Under the pieces are notes generated by a model. The model worked only from the letters and a program-made list of their open reading frames with translations, ran no database searches and was not told where the DNA came from. A stretch of 64,000 nt of DNA from DASUHT01 sp038230835 (GTDB taxonomy: Bacteria > Actinomycetota > Thermoleophilia > Gaiellales > JAICJC01): positions 62,001 through 126,000 of the forward strand of contig JBBRMM010000005.1 of NCBI GenBank assembly GCA_038230835.1, read 5' to 3'. The position numbers and the translations under genes are program-made. Positions 56,709 to 64,000 of this stretch are shown here, in pieces. The stretch's first letter is position 1. Each line of letters begins with the position of its first letter.

Positions 56709-57776
56709 ATGCCCTCGGTGACCATCGCAGTCGACGCGATGGGTGGCGACCGTGGACCGGCTGAGATCGTGGCCGGTGCCCTGCTGGCCGCCGCCGAAGG
56801 CGTACAGGTGGCGCTGTGCGGGCCGGCCGATCGACTGAGGTCCCTGCTCGCCGAGGTGCCCCCCGGGGTCGAGATCGTGGATGCCCCCGAGGTCATCGAG
56901 TATCAGGAGGAGCCGGCTGCCGCGGTGCGGGCCAAGCCGGGCTCGTCGCTGGTCACCGCCTGCCGGCTGGTCCGCGAAGGGCACGCGGCCGGTGCCGTCT
57001 CGGCCGGGTCGACGGGTGCCATGATGGCGGCGTCCCTGCTCACGATCGGTCGCATCCGCGGCATCGCCCGGCCCGGTATCGCGGTTCCGCTGCCTGCTCG
57101 CGGGGCGCCGTGCGTGCTCATCGACTGCGGCGCGAACCCCGATGCAAAGCCCGAGCACCTGCTGCAGTTCGCGATCATGGGCTCGGAGTTCGCGCGGGAC
57201 GTCCTGGGCATCGCGGAGCCGCGCGTGGGGCTGCTCTCGATTGGCGAGGAGGCCAGCAAGGGGACTTCGGTGACACTCGAGGCGCATGCCCTCCTGGCCG
57301 CGTCGTCCGTCGGCTTTGCGGGCAACTGCGAGGGGCGCGACGTGCTCACCGGTGAGTACCAGGTGGTAGTCGCCGACGGATTCGCGGGCAACGTCCTGCT
57401 GAAGGGCCTCGAGGGCGCGGGTGCGGCGCTGTTCGCCGAGCTGCGGGCGGCGGCTGCGTCCAGCCTGCGCGCCAAGCTCGGGGGCCTGCTGCTGCGCCCT
57501 GCGTTGAGGGGCGTGCGCGCGCGCACCGATCCCGAGGTGTACGGCGGCGCCTATCTGCTGGGCGTGCGCGGCATGTCGGTGATCGCGCACGGCAACTCGA
57601 GTCGGATCGCGATCCGAAACGCCGTCACGCACGCAGCGCGCGGTGTGGAAGCGGGTGTGGTCGAGCGCCTTGCCGGGGCGATCGCCGCCCGCGAGCCGGT
57701 CGCTAGCGACTTGCAAGAAGACCCTGCGACACGTACAGTCCCGCACGTCGCAGCAACAGAGATTGGAGACGAGTGA
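56709..57776 (+). CDS. plsX: Phosphate acyltransferase PlsX
   Basis: Makes acyl-phosphate from acyl-ACP for phospholipid synthesis. 355 aa. TIAVDAMGGDRGPAEIVAGA at the N-terminus, AVSAGSTGAMMAASLLTIGR, LIDCGANPDAKPEHLLQFA, GEEASKGTS, CEGRDVLTGEYQVVVADGF and GNVLLKGLEG, all classical. The TGA overlaps a GTG that could start acpP, so the two are coupled. Confidence 0.97.
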   Translation: MPSVTIAVDAMGGDRGPAEIVAGALLAAAEGVQVALCGPADRLRSLLAEVPPGVEIVDAPEVIEYQEEPAAAVRAKPGSSLVTACRLVREGHAAGAVSAGSTGAMMAASLLTIGRIRGIARPGIAVPLPARGAPCVLIDCGANPDAKPEHLLQFAIMGSEFARDVLGIAEPRVGLLSIGEEASKGTSVTLEAHALLAASSVGFAGNCEGRDVLTGEYQVVVADGFAGNVLLKGLEGAGAALFAELRAAAASSLRAKLGGLLLRPALRGVRARTDPEVYGGAYLLGVRGMSVIAHGNSSRIAIRNAVTHAARGVEAGVVERLAGAIAAREPVASDLQEDPATRTVPHVAATEIGDE

Positions 57777-57778
57777 CG

Positions 57779-58018
57779 ATGAATCGTGAGGACGCGCTCG
57801 AACGCGTCAGGGCAATCCTGGTCGAGCAGCTCGGCGTCGACGAGGAGCAGGTGACCGAGGAGGCGTCATTCCAGGGTGACCTGGACGCCGATTCGCTCGA
57901 CCTGGTCGAGCTGATCATGGAGCTCGAGGATCAGTTCGGCCTCAAGATCTCCGACGAGGACGCCCAGAAGATCGGCACCGTCGGGCAGGCCGTCGACTAC
58001 GTCACGAGTCACAGCTGA
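57779..58018 (+). CDS. acpP: Acyl carrier protein
   Basis: 79 aa, acidic four-helix carrier. The phosphopantetheine Ser is in LDADSLDLVELIMELED. GGAGACGAG just upstream is a ribosome binding site for ATG 57779 (GTG 57773 is an alternative). TACAGT at 57735-57740, inside plsX, could be an added promoter. Substrate partner of PlsX encoded directly upstream. Confidence 0.96.
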   Translation: MNREDALERVRAILVEQLGVDEEQVTEEASFQGDLDADSLDLVELIMELEDQFGLKISDEDAQKIGTVGQAVDYVTSHS

Positions 58019-58034
58019 GAGTCGTGGCGCCCGC

Positions 58035-58697
58035 CTGCGGGCGCTGATCGACCGGCTGTCCGACGATGCCCGCCGGGCGGCCTTCACGCACGCCGCGTGG
58101 GTCGCCCGGCGGGCATCGTCGTACGAGCGGCTGGAGTTTCTGGGCGATGCCGTGCTCGGGCTCGCGATCGCCGACCACCTGTACCGGCGATTCCCCGAAC
58201 GCCCCGAGGGCGAGCTCGCCAAGCTTCGAGCCCAGGCCGTCTCCCGGGCCAGCTGCACGGTGGTGGCAGCCGAGCTCGATCTGGCCTCCTACCTGAGGGC
58301 GCGGGCGGGCGAGCTCGGGTTCGACGACGTGGAACCGGTGATCGACTCGCCGAGCGTGCTGGGCGCGGCGGTGGAGGCCGCGATCGGCGCGGCCTTCATC
58401 GAGTTCGGTCTGGAGGCGGTGGCGCCCGCGGTGGTGGACGCGTTCTCGGAGCGGATCGAGTACGCCCTCGACCGGCACGTCGATCACAAGACGGTGCTGC
58501 AGGAGGAGCTTGCACGTCGGGGGGCCTCTGTAACCTATCTCCTGACCGACACCTCGGGCCCTCCGCACCAGCGTCGCTTCACGACAGCGGCGGTGGTCGG
58601 GGAGCACGAGGTGGGGGCCGGTTCGGGGCCCACCAAGAAGAGCTCCGAGCAGGCCGCCGCCCGCGAGGCGCTGGCCAATCTCGAACGCCTGACCTGA
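58035..58697 (+). CDS. rnc: Ribonuclease III, start codon non-standard
   Basis: Cleaves double-stranded RNA in rRNA maturation and decay. About 220 aa if CTG 58035 is used. The nuclease signature ERLEFLGDAVLGLAIADHLY and the second acidic motif VLGAAVEAAIGAAFIEFG are intact; the C-terminal dsRNA-binding domain runs from DHKTVLQEELARRGA to SSEQAAAREALANL. The first in-frame ATG or GTG (GTG 58152) lies within the nuclease signature, and no ATG, GTG or TTG exists between it and the acpP stop in this frame. CTG 58035 or 58044 fits family length and FTHAAWV position. Confidence 0.88.
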   Translation: MRALIDRLSDDARRAAFTHAAWVARRASSYERLEFLGDAVLGLAIADHLYRRFPERPEGELAKLRAQAVSRASCTVVAAELDLASYLRARAGELGFDDVEPVIDSPSVLGAAVEAAIGAAFIEFGLEAVAPAVVDAFSERIEYALDRHVDHKTVLQEELARRGASVTYLLTDTSGPPHQRRFTTAAVVGEHEVGAGSGPTKKSSEQAAAREALANLERLT

Positions 58698-58702
58698 CCG
58701 CC

Positions 58703-61700
58703 GTGTATCTCAAAAACCTTCGCATCCGAGGCTTCAAGTCGTTTCCCGGCACCGTCGAGCTGCGCTTCCACGATGGGATCGCGGTGATCGTGGGCCCAAA
58801 CGGGAGCGGCAAGTCCAACATCGCCGACGCCTTGCAGTGGGCGATGGCGGCTCAGGCCCCGGCCCAGCTCCGCGCCCCCAACGGCCAGGACGTGCTCTTC
58901 TCGGGTTCGGACGGGCGCCCGCCGGCCGGCGTCTGCGAGGTCGAGCTGGTGCTCGACAACGAGTGCGGCACGCTGCCGCTGGAGTTCGGCGAGGTGTCGG
59001 TGATGCGCCGGCTGCACCGGGAGAGCGACGGTGAGTACTTCATCAACCGCTCGCGAGTGCGCCGCCTGGACGTGCTCGAACTGCTTGCCGACACCGGCCT
59101 GGGCCGCGAGATGCACTCGGTGATCGGCCAGGGCCGGGTGGAGGAGATCCTGCTCTCCAAGCCGCACGAGCGGCGCAGGTTTGTCGAAGAGGCGGCCGGC
59201 CTGGGCAAGTACCAGCGCAGACGTACGCGGGCCGAGGGCAAGCTGGTACGGGTCGCTGCCGAGCTCGAGCGCGCGCGAGATCTCGAGCGCGAGGTGCGAG
59301 CGCGGCTGCGTCCATTGGCGATGCAGGCCACGGCTGCCGACCGCGCTGCCAAGCTGGCCGGTGAGATCGCCGCAGGGAGGATCATGCTGCTGTGCTCCGA
59401 CATGCTGGTCGAGCGGCGACGCAGCGACGGGCTGCAGGCCGGCGTGGGGCAGGCGGTTGCGAGTCGTGCCGAGGTCGAGGCGCGGCTGGCTCTGCTGGCC
59501 GGACGGCGCGGCACCGCCGAGTCGGAGCTGACCGGGCTGGCCGCGGCGCAGGAGCGCGCCGCCCATGCGTTCTATGCGTTCGAGACAGCCCGTGACCGGC
59601 TGGCCCTCCAGGTCGGCCGGTTGGAGCAAGCGCAGGCCTCCCTGGAGCGCTCGCTGGTCCGTCGCGAGGCTGCGCTCGGGCGACTCGACGAGGAGGCCGC
59701 TCGGTTCGACGAGGAGTCACGGCTCGCAGCTGAGGCGGCGGCCGCGGCGGCTGCGGAGGCCGGGAGCGAGCCGCTCGGCGACGAGCGGGCGGCACAGGAG
59801 GCGGCGGCCGCCGCCGAGGCCGCACTGAGCGAGACGCTCGATGCACGCCGCACCCTGGCGGAGGCACAGGGTCGAGCTGCCACCGCCCGCCGGGAGGCGG
59901 ATGGGCTGGCGGCCAGGGTGCAGGCGACGGGCGAGCGGGTGACCGGTCTGGTCGTCGCGGCCGAGGCGGCCGCCGCCGAACTGAAGACGGTCGGGGCCGC
60001 GGCCGAGCGCCTCGAGTCGGTGGCAGTCGAGGCAGCCGCGGCGCTTGCACTGGCCGCCCAGGCTGGGACGGCCGCGACGGCGACCGAGACCGAGCGGGGG
60101 GATGCCGAGCGCACTGCCGCCGCGGCGCGCGACGACGTTCGCCAGCAGCTGGAGCTCACTCGCAGCCGGTTGCGCTCGCTGGAGCACACGCTGGATCGAG
60201 GTGAGGGGTTGTCTCCGGCCGCCCGGGCGCTTTCGGCGGCGGGTGCAACCCTGGTGGTGGCCGGCGTGGAGGCCGAGCCGGGGTACGAGCGGGCGGTGGC
60301 CGCGGCGCTCGGCTGGCGAGCGGGAGCGGTGATCGCCGACCGGATCGATGAGGCGGTGGAGCTGCTGCGCTCGGCCGACGGCGAGCTGGGCGTGATCCTG
60401 GCCCGCCCGGGGCAGGAGGACGCGGCCGCCAATCCGCCGGCCGGGGCCCGCAGACTGCTCGACGTGGTGCGCGTGCGCGATGCATCGGTGCAGCGGCTGA
60501 TCGCGGATGTTTGGGTGGTCGAGGACCTCACGAGCGTCGTTTCCGGGGTCGCCGTCACGGTCGCCGGCGAGGGCGTCGATGCCGACCGCGGCGAGCTGTG
60601 GCGCACCGCGGACGCCGGTGAGGCGGTGTGGCTGGCAGCGCGTGCCGATCGGGATCGCACGGTCGGCGAGGTCGAGCGGCTCGAGGCGGCTCTGGCCGAG
60701 GCGGAGGCGTCGCACGGTGCGGCGGCCAAACTCGCAACGGCATCCGCAGCCGCTGCTTCGAGCGCGCGCGCCGCGCTGGCCGAGGCCCGCAGCCGCGAGA
60801 CCGGGGCTGCCGACGCCGCCCGGGGGGCGTCCACCCGCCGTGCGGTGCTGACCGACGAGCTGGCGCGCTGCGACGCGTCACGCGACCTCGCGCGGCGTGA
60901 CCTGGAAGTAGACGGAGCACGGCTGTCCGAGCTCGAGTCGGCAGCGCGCGCGTTTGCCGCGCAGGAGGTCGAGCGTCGCCAGGCCGCGACCGCGGCGGAC
61001 GAGCGGCATGCCCAGCTCGAGCTTCGTAGACGCGAGCTGGCGGGCGAGGCGGCTCGGATTGCCGCACGCGTGGCCGGCCTGAACGAGCGGCATGAGCGGT
61101 TCGCCCAGGATGCGACGCGGCTCAACGAGGCGGCCACGGTGTCCCGCGTCACCGCGGTGCGGGCGCGCGAGCTGGTTGCCGGGACGTCTGAGGTCGGGCC
61201 GCTGATCGCCGACCTGCGGGAGCAGCTGCGGAATGCTGCCGGATCGGCGGAGCGCATCCGCGCCCCCGCCCGGGCCGGTGTCGAGACGATCGAGCGGCGC
61301 GCGGCCGAGCTCGCTGCCGAGTTGCAGGTATGCGCGGAGCTCGAGGCTGCCGACCAGGCGGCGCTCCGGCAGGCCGCGCAGGCCGCGACCGAGGTGGAGG
61401 TGTCGCTGGCACGCAGCAGCGAGCGCGTGGCCGAGCTCGAACGGCGGCGCAGCGAACTGGCGGGCGAACATCCGGGGCTGTCGGTGCCGGAGCACGATGA
61501 GCCGCTGCCGGTTGACGAGGCGGCTGCTGTCGCGGCGCGCCTGGAACGGCTCGAGCGGCGGCGGGAGAGCCTCGGCGCCGTGAACCCGCTCGCGGCCGAG
61601 GAGTACGAGGCCGAGCAGGGCCGAGCCTCCGAGCTCGAGGCGCAGTGCGACGATCTGGAGCGGTCGTTGAAGGAGCTACGCGGGCTGATCCGGGATCTCA

Positions 61701-62260
61701 GGCAGACCATCGACCGGCGGTTCGCCGAGACCTTCGCCGACGTCGCCAAGCACTTCACCGACACCATCGGGACGCTCTTTCCGGGGGGCTCGGGCCGGCT
61801 GCGGCTGACTGATGACGTGGTCGACGCACGGCCGGCCGGGAGTTCGGAGGAGGGTGAGCCGGCGGAGCCGCCCGACGGCTCTCGGGCGGAGCCGGGGATC
61901 GAGCTCGAGGTGCGGCCCGCGGGCAAGCGTATCGAGTCGCTGTCGCTGCTCTCCGGCGGCGAGAAGTCGCTGACGGCAATTGCGTTCCTGTTCGCACTGA
62001 TGCTCACCAAACCGTCGCCGTTCTACGTGCTGGACGAGGTCGAGGCCGCACTCGACGACGCCAACATCGAGCGCTTCTTGTCGCTGCTCCGTGCCTACCA
62101 GAGTCGCGCCCAGTTCATCGTCATCACCCACCAGCGGCGCACGATGGAGGTGGCGGATGTGCTGTACGGCGTCAGCATGGCCGGTGACGGCGAGTCGAAG
62201 GTGCTGTCGCGGAAGATGCCGGCCGAAGCCGACGTGCATCACGCGCTCGACTCGGCCTAG
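58703..62260 (+). CDS. smc: Chromosome segregation ATPase Smc
   Basis: SMC condensin subunit, partner of ScpA and ScpB encoded at 9082-10451. 1185 aa. N-terminal IRGFKSFPGTVELRF and Walker A GPNGSGKSNIADALQW at 31-46; IGQGRVEEILLSKPHERR; a long Ala/Glu/Arg-rich coiled coil; hinge at about 495-650 (ALGWRAGAVIADRIDEAVEL); second coil; then LSLLSGGEKSLTAIAFLFAL near 1080 and Walker B YVLDEVEAALDDANIERF near 1107. GTG start 5 bp after rnc. Its TAG stop is part of the CTAG flanking a palindromic element. Confidence 0.97.
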   Translation: MYLKNLRIRGFKSFPGTVELRFHDGIAVIVGPNGSGKSNIADALQWAMAAQAPAQLRAPNGQDVLFSGSDGRPPAGVCEVELVLDNECGTLPLEFGEVSVMRRLHRESDGEYFINRSRVRRLDVLELLADTGLGREMHSVIGQGRVEEILLSKPHERRRFVEEAAGLGKYQRRRTRAEGKLVRVAAELERARDLEREVRARLRPLAMQATAADRAAKLAGEIAAGRIMLLCSDMLVERRRSDGLQAGVGQAVASRAEVEARLALLAGRRGTAESELTGLAAAQERAAHAFYAFETARDRLALQVGRLEQAQASLERSLVRREAALGRLDEEAARFDEESRLAAEAAAAAAAEAGSEPLGDERAAQEAAAAAEAALSETLDARRTLAEAQGRAATARREADGLAARVQATGERVTGLVVAAEAAAAELKTVGAAAERLESVAVEAAAALALAAQAGTAATATETERGDAERTAAAARDDVRQQLELTRSRLRSLEHTLDRGEGLSPAARALSAAGATLVVAGVEAEPGYERAVAAALGWRAGAVIADRIDEAVELLRSADGELGVILARPGQEDAAANPPAGARRLLDVVRVRDASVQRLIADVWVVEDLTSVVSGVAVTVAGEGVDADRGELWRTADAGEAVWLAARADRDRTVGEVERLEAALAEAEASHGAAAKLATASAAAASSARAALAEARSRETGAADAARGASTRRAVLTDELARCDASRDLARRDLEVDGARLSELESAARAFAAQEVERRQAATAADERHAQLELRRRELAGEAARIAARVAGLNERHERFAQDATRLNEAATVSRVTAVRARELVAGTSEVGPLIADLREQLRNAAGSAERIRAPARAGVETIERRAAELAAELQVCAELEAADQAALRQAAQAATEVEVSLARSSERVAELERRRSELAGEHPGLSVPEHDEPLPVDEAAAVAARLERLERRRESLGAVNPLAAEEYEAEQGRASELEAQCDDLERSLKELRGLIRDLRQTIDRRFAETFADVAKHFTDTIGTLFPGGSGRLRLTDDVVDARPAGSSEEGEPAEPPDGSRAEPGIELEVRPAGKRIESLSLLSGGEKSLTAIAFLFALMLTKPSPFYVLDEVEAALDDANIERFLSLLRAYQSRAQFIVITHQRRTMEVADVLYGVSMAGDGESKVLSRKMPAEADVHHALDSA

Positions 62261-62482
62261 TGGGTCGTCAGGCAACGTTGGTGGTGTCGATGGCGAGCGA
62301 AACCAGGCGATGCCAGGACGCAGGGAGCGCCAATAGTTGGCACTATTGGCGCGACTGAGGACGCCGCAGCGCGCCGCGTTGCGGCCGCCAGCCTGTCCAG
62401 GCGCAGCCTTGACAGGTCTCGCGAGCAGCCTGCTATCAAAGCAGGCTGCGAGAGCGGCAAACGTTGCCTGACGACCCACTAG
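62257..62482. mobile_element. MITE-like element with perfect 19-bp terminal inverted repeats and CTAG flanks
   Basis: TGGGTCGTCAGGCAACGTT at 62261-62279 is exactly inverted at 62460-62478, and CTAG flanks both ends (62257-62260 and 62479-62482), as a 4-bp target duplication would. Inside are two strong hairpins: GCGCCAATAGT/ACTATTGGCGC (62327-62352, 11-bp stem, 4-nt loop) and GCAGCCTGCT/AGCAGGCTGC (62425-62449, 10-bp stem, 5-nt loop), plus a weaker CCTGTC/GACAGG pair around 62393-62416. No ORF. It could be a non-autonomous transposon or a structured RNA locus. Confidence 0.7.
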
Positions 62483-62515
62483 ATACCCCGGTCCGAGTCG
62501 AGCGCGTGGCCGCAA

Positions 62516-63112
62516 TCAGGGCTTGTACTGCTGATCGAGCGAGCGCACGGTGTCGATGTGGACTCGGAACCAGAAGCCGGTGTCGAGCGGCTCGAACAGC
62601 GGGTCGCCGAACGGGTTGCGGCCGGCCACGAGCTGGGCCAGCTGGGCCACCGTCACCGTCGATCCGCCGACGCCGTCGCGCAGCACCGTGACGCGAGCCG
62701 TGGCGGGCATCAGGTAGGTGAGCGAACGATGGCTCTCGTCCACGATGTAGTGGTCGTTGGGCACGTCGCTCGACCCGGTGTCCTGGCGCGCCGCCCGGCT
62801 CGCGGTCACACCCGACAGAAACAACGCCGGGTCGATCTGCACCTGGTAGCCGTGGCCGGCTCGGGTCAACGACCTCAGGTAGCCGAACTGCACGAAGTCT
62901 TCGGGCGCACCGACGCCGCTGTCGACCGTGCTGACGGCCGGCTGGGTGCTGACCGACGTCGCCGCAGGGGCGGGCACGGTGACCTTCTCCGTCGTGGTGA
63001 CGGTCTTCGTCGCGCCGCAGCCGACGCCGGCGGCGGCAGCGGCGAGCACGACGAGGACGGTCAGTGGTCGTCTGTGCTGTGCTGCGTGGTGACGTTCGAT
63101 GCCCGGGCTCAT
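62516..63112 (-). CDS. Putative lipoprotein, unknown function
   Basis: 198 aa. N-terminal basic region, then VLVVLAAAAAGVGCGATKT with a lipobox-like GVGC, a Thr/Val/Pro-rich linker of ~35 residues, and a globular beta-rich domain (about 75-198, from EDFVQFGYLRSLTRAGHGY). I do not recognise the domain. AGGAGGAAGCC directly before ATG 63112 is a strong ribosome binding site and decides the start over 63136. Faces the MITE-like element, with no gene between. Confidence 0.7.
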   Translation of the reverse strand: MSPGIERHHAAQHRRPLTVLVVLAAAAAGVGCGATKTVTTTEKVTVPAPAATSVSTQPAVSTVDSGVGAPEDFVQFGYLRSLTRAGHGYQVQIDPALFLSGVTASRAARQDTGSSDVPNDHYIVDESHRSLTYLMPATARVTVLRDGVGGSTVTVAQLAQLVAGRNPFGDPLFEPLDTGFWFRVHIDTVRSLDQQYKP

Positions 63113-63127
63113 GGCTTCCTCCTGCGG

Positions 63128-63147
63128 TTGACACACCTGGATTGACA
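63128..63147. promoter_or_regulatory. Direct repeat TTGACA with 14-bp period
   Basis: TTGACA at 63128-63133 and 63142-63147, upstream of the lipoprotein gene. It could be a regulator site or chance; on the + strand no -10 partner is evident. Confidence 0.25.
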
Positions 63148-63159
63148 GGCCCAGTCTGG

Positions 63160-63206
63160 GTGCCGCAGGAAACCGCCGGGTTACGCCTCTGTAACCGTTG
63201 CGGCAC
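63160..63206 (-). terminator. Nested hairpin after the Ldh-family gene
   Basis: GTGCCGCA (63160-63167) pairs with TGCGGCAC (63199-63206), and GGTTAC (63179-63184) with GTAACC (63191-63196) inside. It lies 17 bp downstream of the minus-strand oxidoreductase stop. No T-run, so termination is inferred from position only. Confidence 0.35.
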
Positions 63207-63223
63207 GGCTGACGGAGACGTAA

Positions 63224-64000
63224 TCAGCCGCCGCCGGACACCCACGCCCACAGATCGTCGGGCAGGTCGACCTGGCCTCGCGCTCGGGCGGCAGCCAGGG
63301 TTGCCGCGCTGCGCTCGCCTGGGAACCGGCGGTCGTCCAGGAGGCGGCGAATCGAGGCGGTCGGGATCGCGTGCGGCCGGGCCAGCAGCATCACCGCGGA
63401 GTGGCCCTCAGGACCTGCGAGCGCGCCGCACAACAGCTCCACCAGCAGCGCCAGCGCGAAGCCCTTGTATGCCTGGTCGGCGCCGAACGGCACGATGCCG
63501 GCTCCCTGTCCGGTCACGGCGATGGGGTCGTCGGTGCGCGTGCCGTCCGGTCGTATCGCGGCGCCCGCCGGCAGTGGGACGCCGGTGGCCGCGGCTTTGA
63601 GTACCGCTCCGTACGTCACCCGGCCCATCGAGACGTCGACCACCGTTGGATCTGGAGCTCCGGGCAGGCCCAGGCACAGCGGGTTCGTTCCGAGCATCGG
63701 CGGCCCGCCGTCGGGGTGGGCGATGCGCGGCGTCGATGTCGCCATGAGGAGGCACACCAGACCATGACGAGCCGCCCGGTCGGCGAAATGGCCGAGCCGG
63801 CCTGTGGGGAAGCAGTCGGACACGACGACGAGTCGTGCTCCGGCCGGCGGGTCGGCGAGCTCCCTGGTCAGGGCTTCTGCAAGCGCGACGTAGCCGAGGC
63901 CGCCGCCCGCGTCGTACCGGGCGACACCGTCGAGGCGCTCGACCAGATGCGGGTCGGCTGCGACCGGGGGGTGGTCGAAGCCCGCCAGCCAGCGAAGGCG
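63224..64000 (-). CDS. Ldh2-family malate/lactate-type dehydrogenase, partial
   Basis: 259 codons visible; the frame is open to the window end, so the N-terminus is missing. NAD(P)-dependent 2-oxoacid reductase of the family that includes malate/L-lactate/ureidoglycolate dehydrogenases. DAGGGLGYVALAEAL, then LVVVSDCFPTGRLGHFADRA where relatives have N-S-xHFG, then PPMLGTNPLCLGLPG, typical of the nucleotide site, and KGFALALLVELLCGALAGPEGH. The His of the HFG motif is not present at the expected place, so activity is uncertain. The GTG at 63823 is internal, not the start. Confidence 0.75.
   Translation of the reverse strand, partial: RLRWLAGFDHPPVAADPHLVERLDGVARYDAGGGLGYVALAEALTRELADPPAGARLVVVSDCFPTGRLGHFADRAARHGLVCLLMATSTPRIAHPDGGPPMLGTNPLCLGLPGAPDPTVVDVSMGRVTYGAVLKAAATGVPLPAGAAIRPDGTRTDDPIAVTGQGAGIVPFGADQAYKGFALALLVELLCGALAGPEGHSAVMLLARPHAIPTASIRRLLDDRRFPGERSAATLAAARARGQVDLPDDLWAWVSGGG

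Noticed and set aside
1..64000. tRNA or rRNA genes
   Set aside because: No T-loop (GGTTCGAATCC-like) with acceptor pairing and no conserved rRNA blocks were seen.

Overview
The window is about 70% G+C, densely packed, and carried mostly on the + strand in long runs of genes that overlap by ATGA or GTGA. The gene set and order (dxr-rseP-ispG, dnaE, scpA-scpB-rluB, aroG class II-tyrA-aroA-cmk-plsC-der-gpsA, metK-priA-def-fmt, rpe-ribD-ribE-ribBA-ribH, rpmB, recG, rsmD-coaD-sepIVA-like-DUF177-rpmF-plsX-acpP-rnc-smc) point to a chromosome of Actinomycetota, most likely a deep-branching lineage such as Thermoleophilia. That placement is inference; no rRNA is present to settle it. I saw no tRNA, rRNA or CRISPR array.

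Layout. 1-4.5 kb: MEP isoprenoid genes dxr and ispG, with rseP, interrupted by two opposite-strand surface-protein genes (CHAP-like, kelch). 4.5-5.6 kb: two tiny divergent genes, then three tandem ~168-bp copies of a palindromic repeat ending just before dnaE; a fourth copy lies 28.5 kb away just before metK. 5.6-11.1 kb: dnaE, scpA, scpB, rluB. 11.1-24.2 kb: an amine-oxidase-like flavoprotein, a nucleotidyltransferase and a secreted phosphoesterase, then a block of minus-strand genes for surface polysaccharide or lipid modification (polymerase-like membrane protein, degenerate Wzz/BY-kinase, sulfatase-fold enzyme, two glycosyltransferases, CDP-alcohol phosphatidyltransferase, archaeal-type sn-glycerol-1-phosphate dehydrogenase, sulfotransferase). 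This block splits what is otherwise housekeeping order. 24.2-30.4 kb: aromatic amino acid module: trpS and a single-chain phenylalanyl-tRNA synthetase-like gene on the minus strand, diverging from aroG-tyrA-aroA. 30.4-39.4 kb: cmk, plsC, der, gpsA, metK, priA, an amidohydrolase, def, fmt. 39.5-46 kb: a GGDEF/EAL protein diverging from rpe and the riboflavin genes. 46-48.8 kb: GH25 lysozyme, pdxH, rpmB. 48.9-62.3 kb: Asp23-like gene, a FakA-FakB type fusion, recG, a sensor kinase, and the coaD-to-smc run. 62.3-64 kb: a MITE-like palindromic element at the smc stop codon, a lipoprotein, and a partial Ldh-family oxidoreductase cut by the window end.

The most striking observations are: (1) a 24-codon leader ORF ending Phe-Ala-Arg-Phe-stop in front of the phenylalanyl-tRNA synthetase-like gene, with mutually exclusive G+C-rich pairings, which looks like an attenuator; (2) a recurring TAnnnT hexamer 6-10 nt before about twenty start codons with no Shine-Dalgarno sequence, implying widespread leaderless transcription; (3) two genes (the sulfotransferase and rnc) whose conserved N-termini can only be reached from a CTG or other non-standard start; (4) two unrelated palindromic repeat families; and (5) an archaeal-type G1P dehydrogenase coupled to a CDP-alcohol phosphatidyltransferase.
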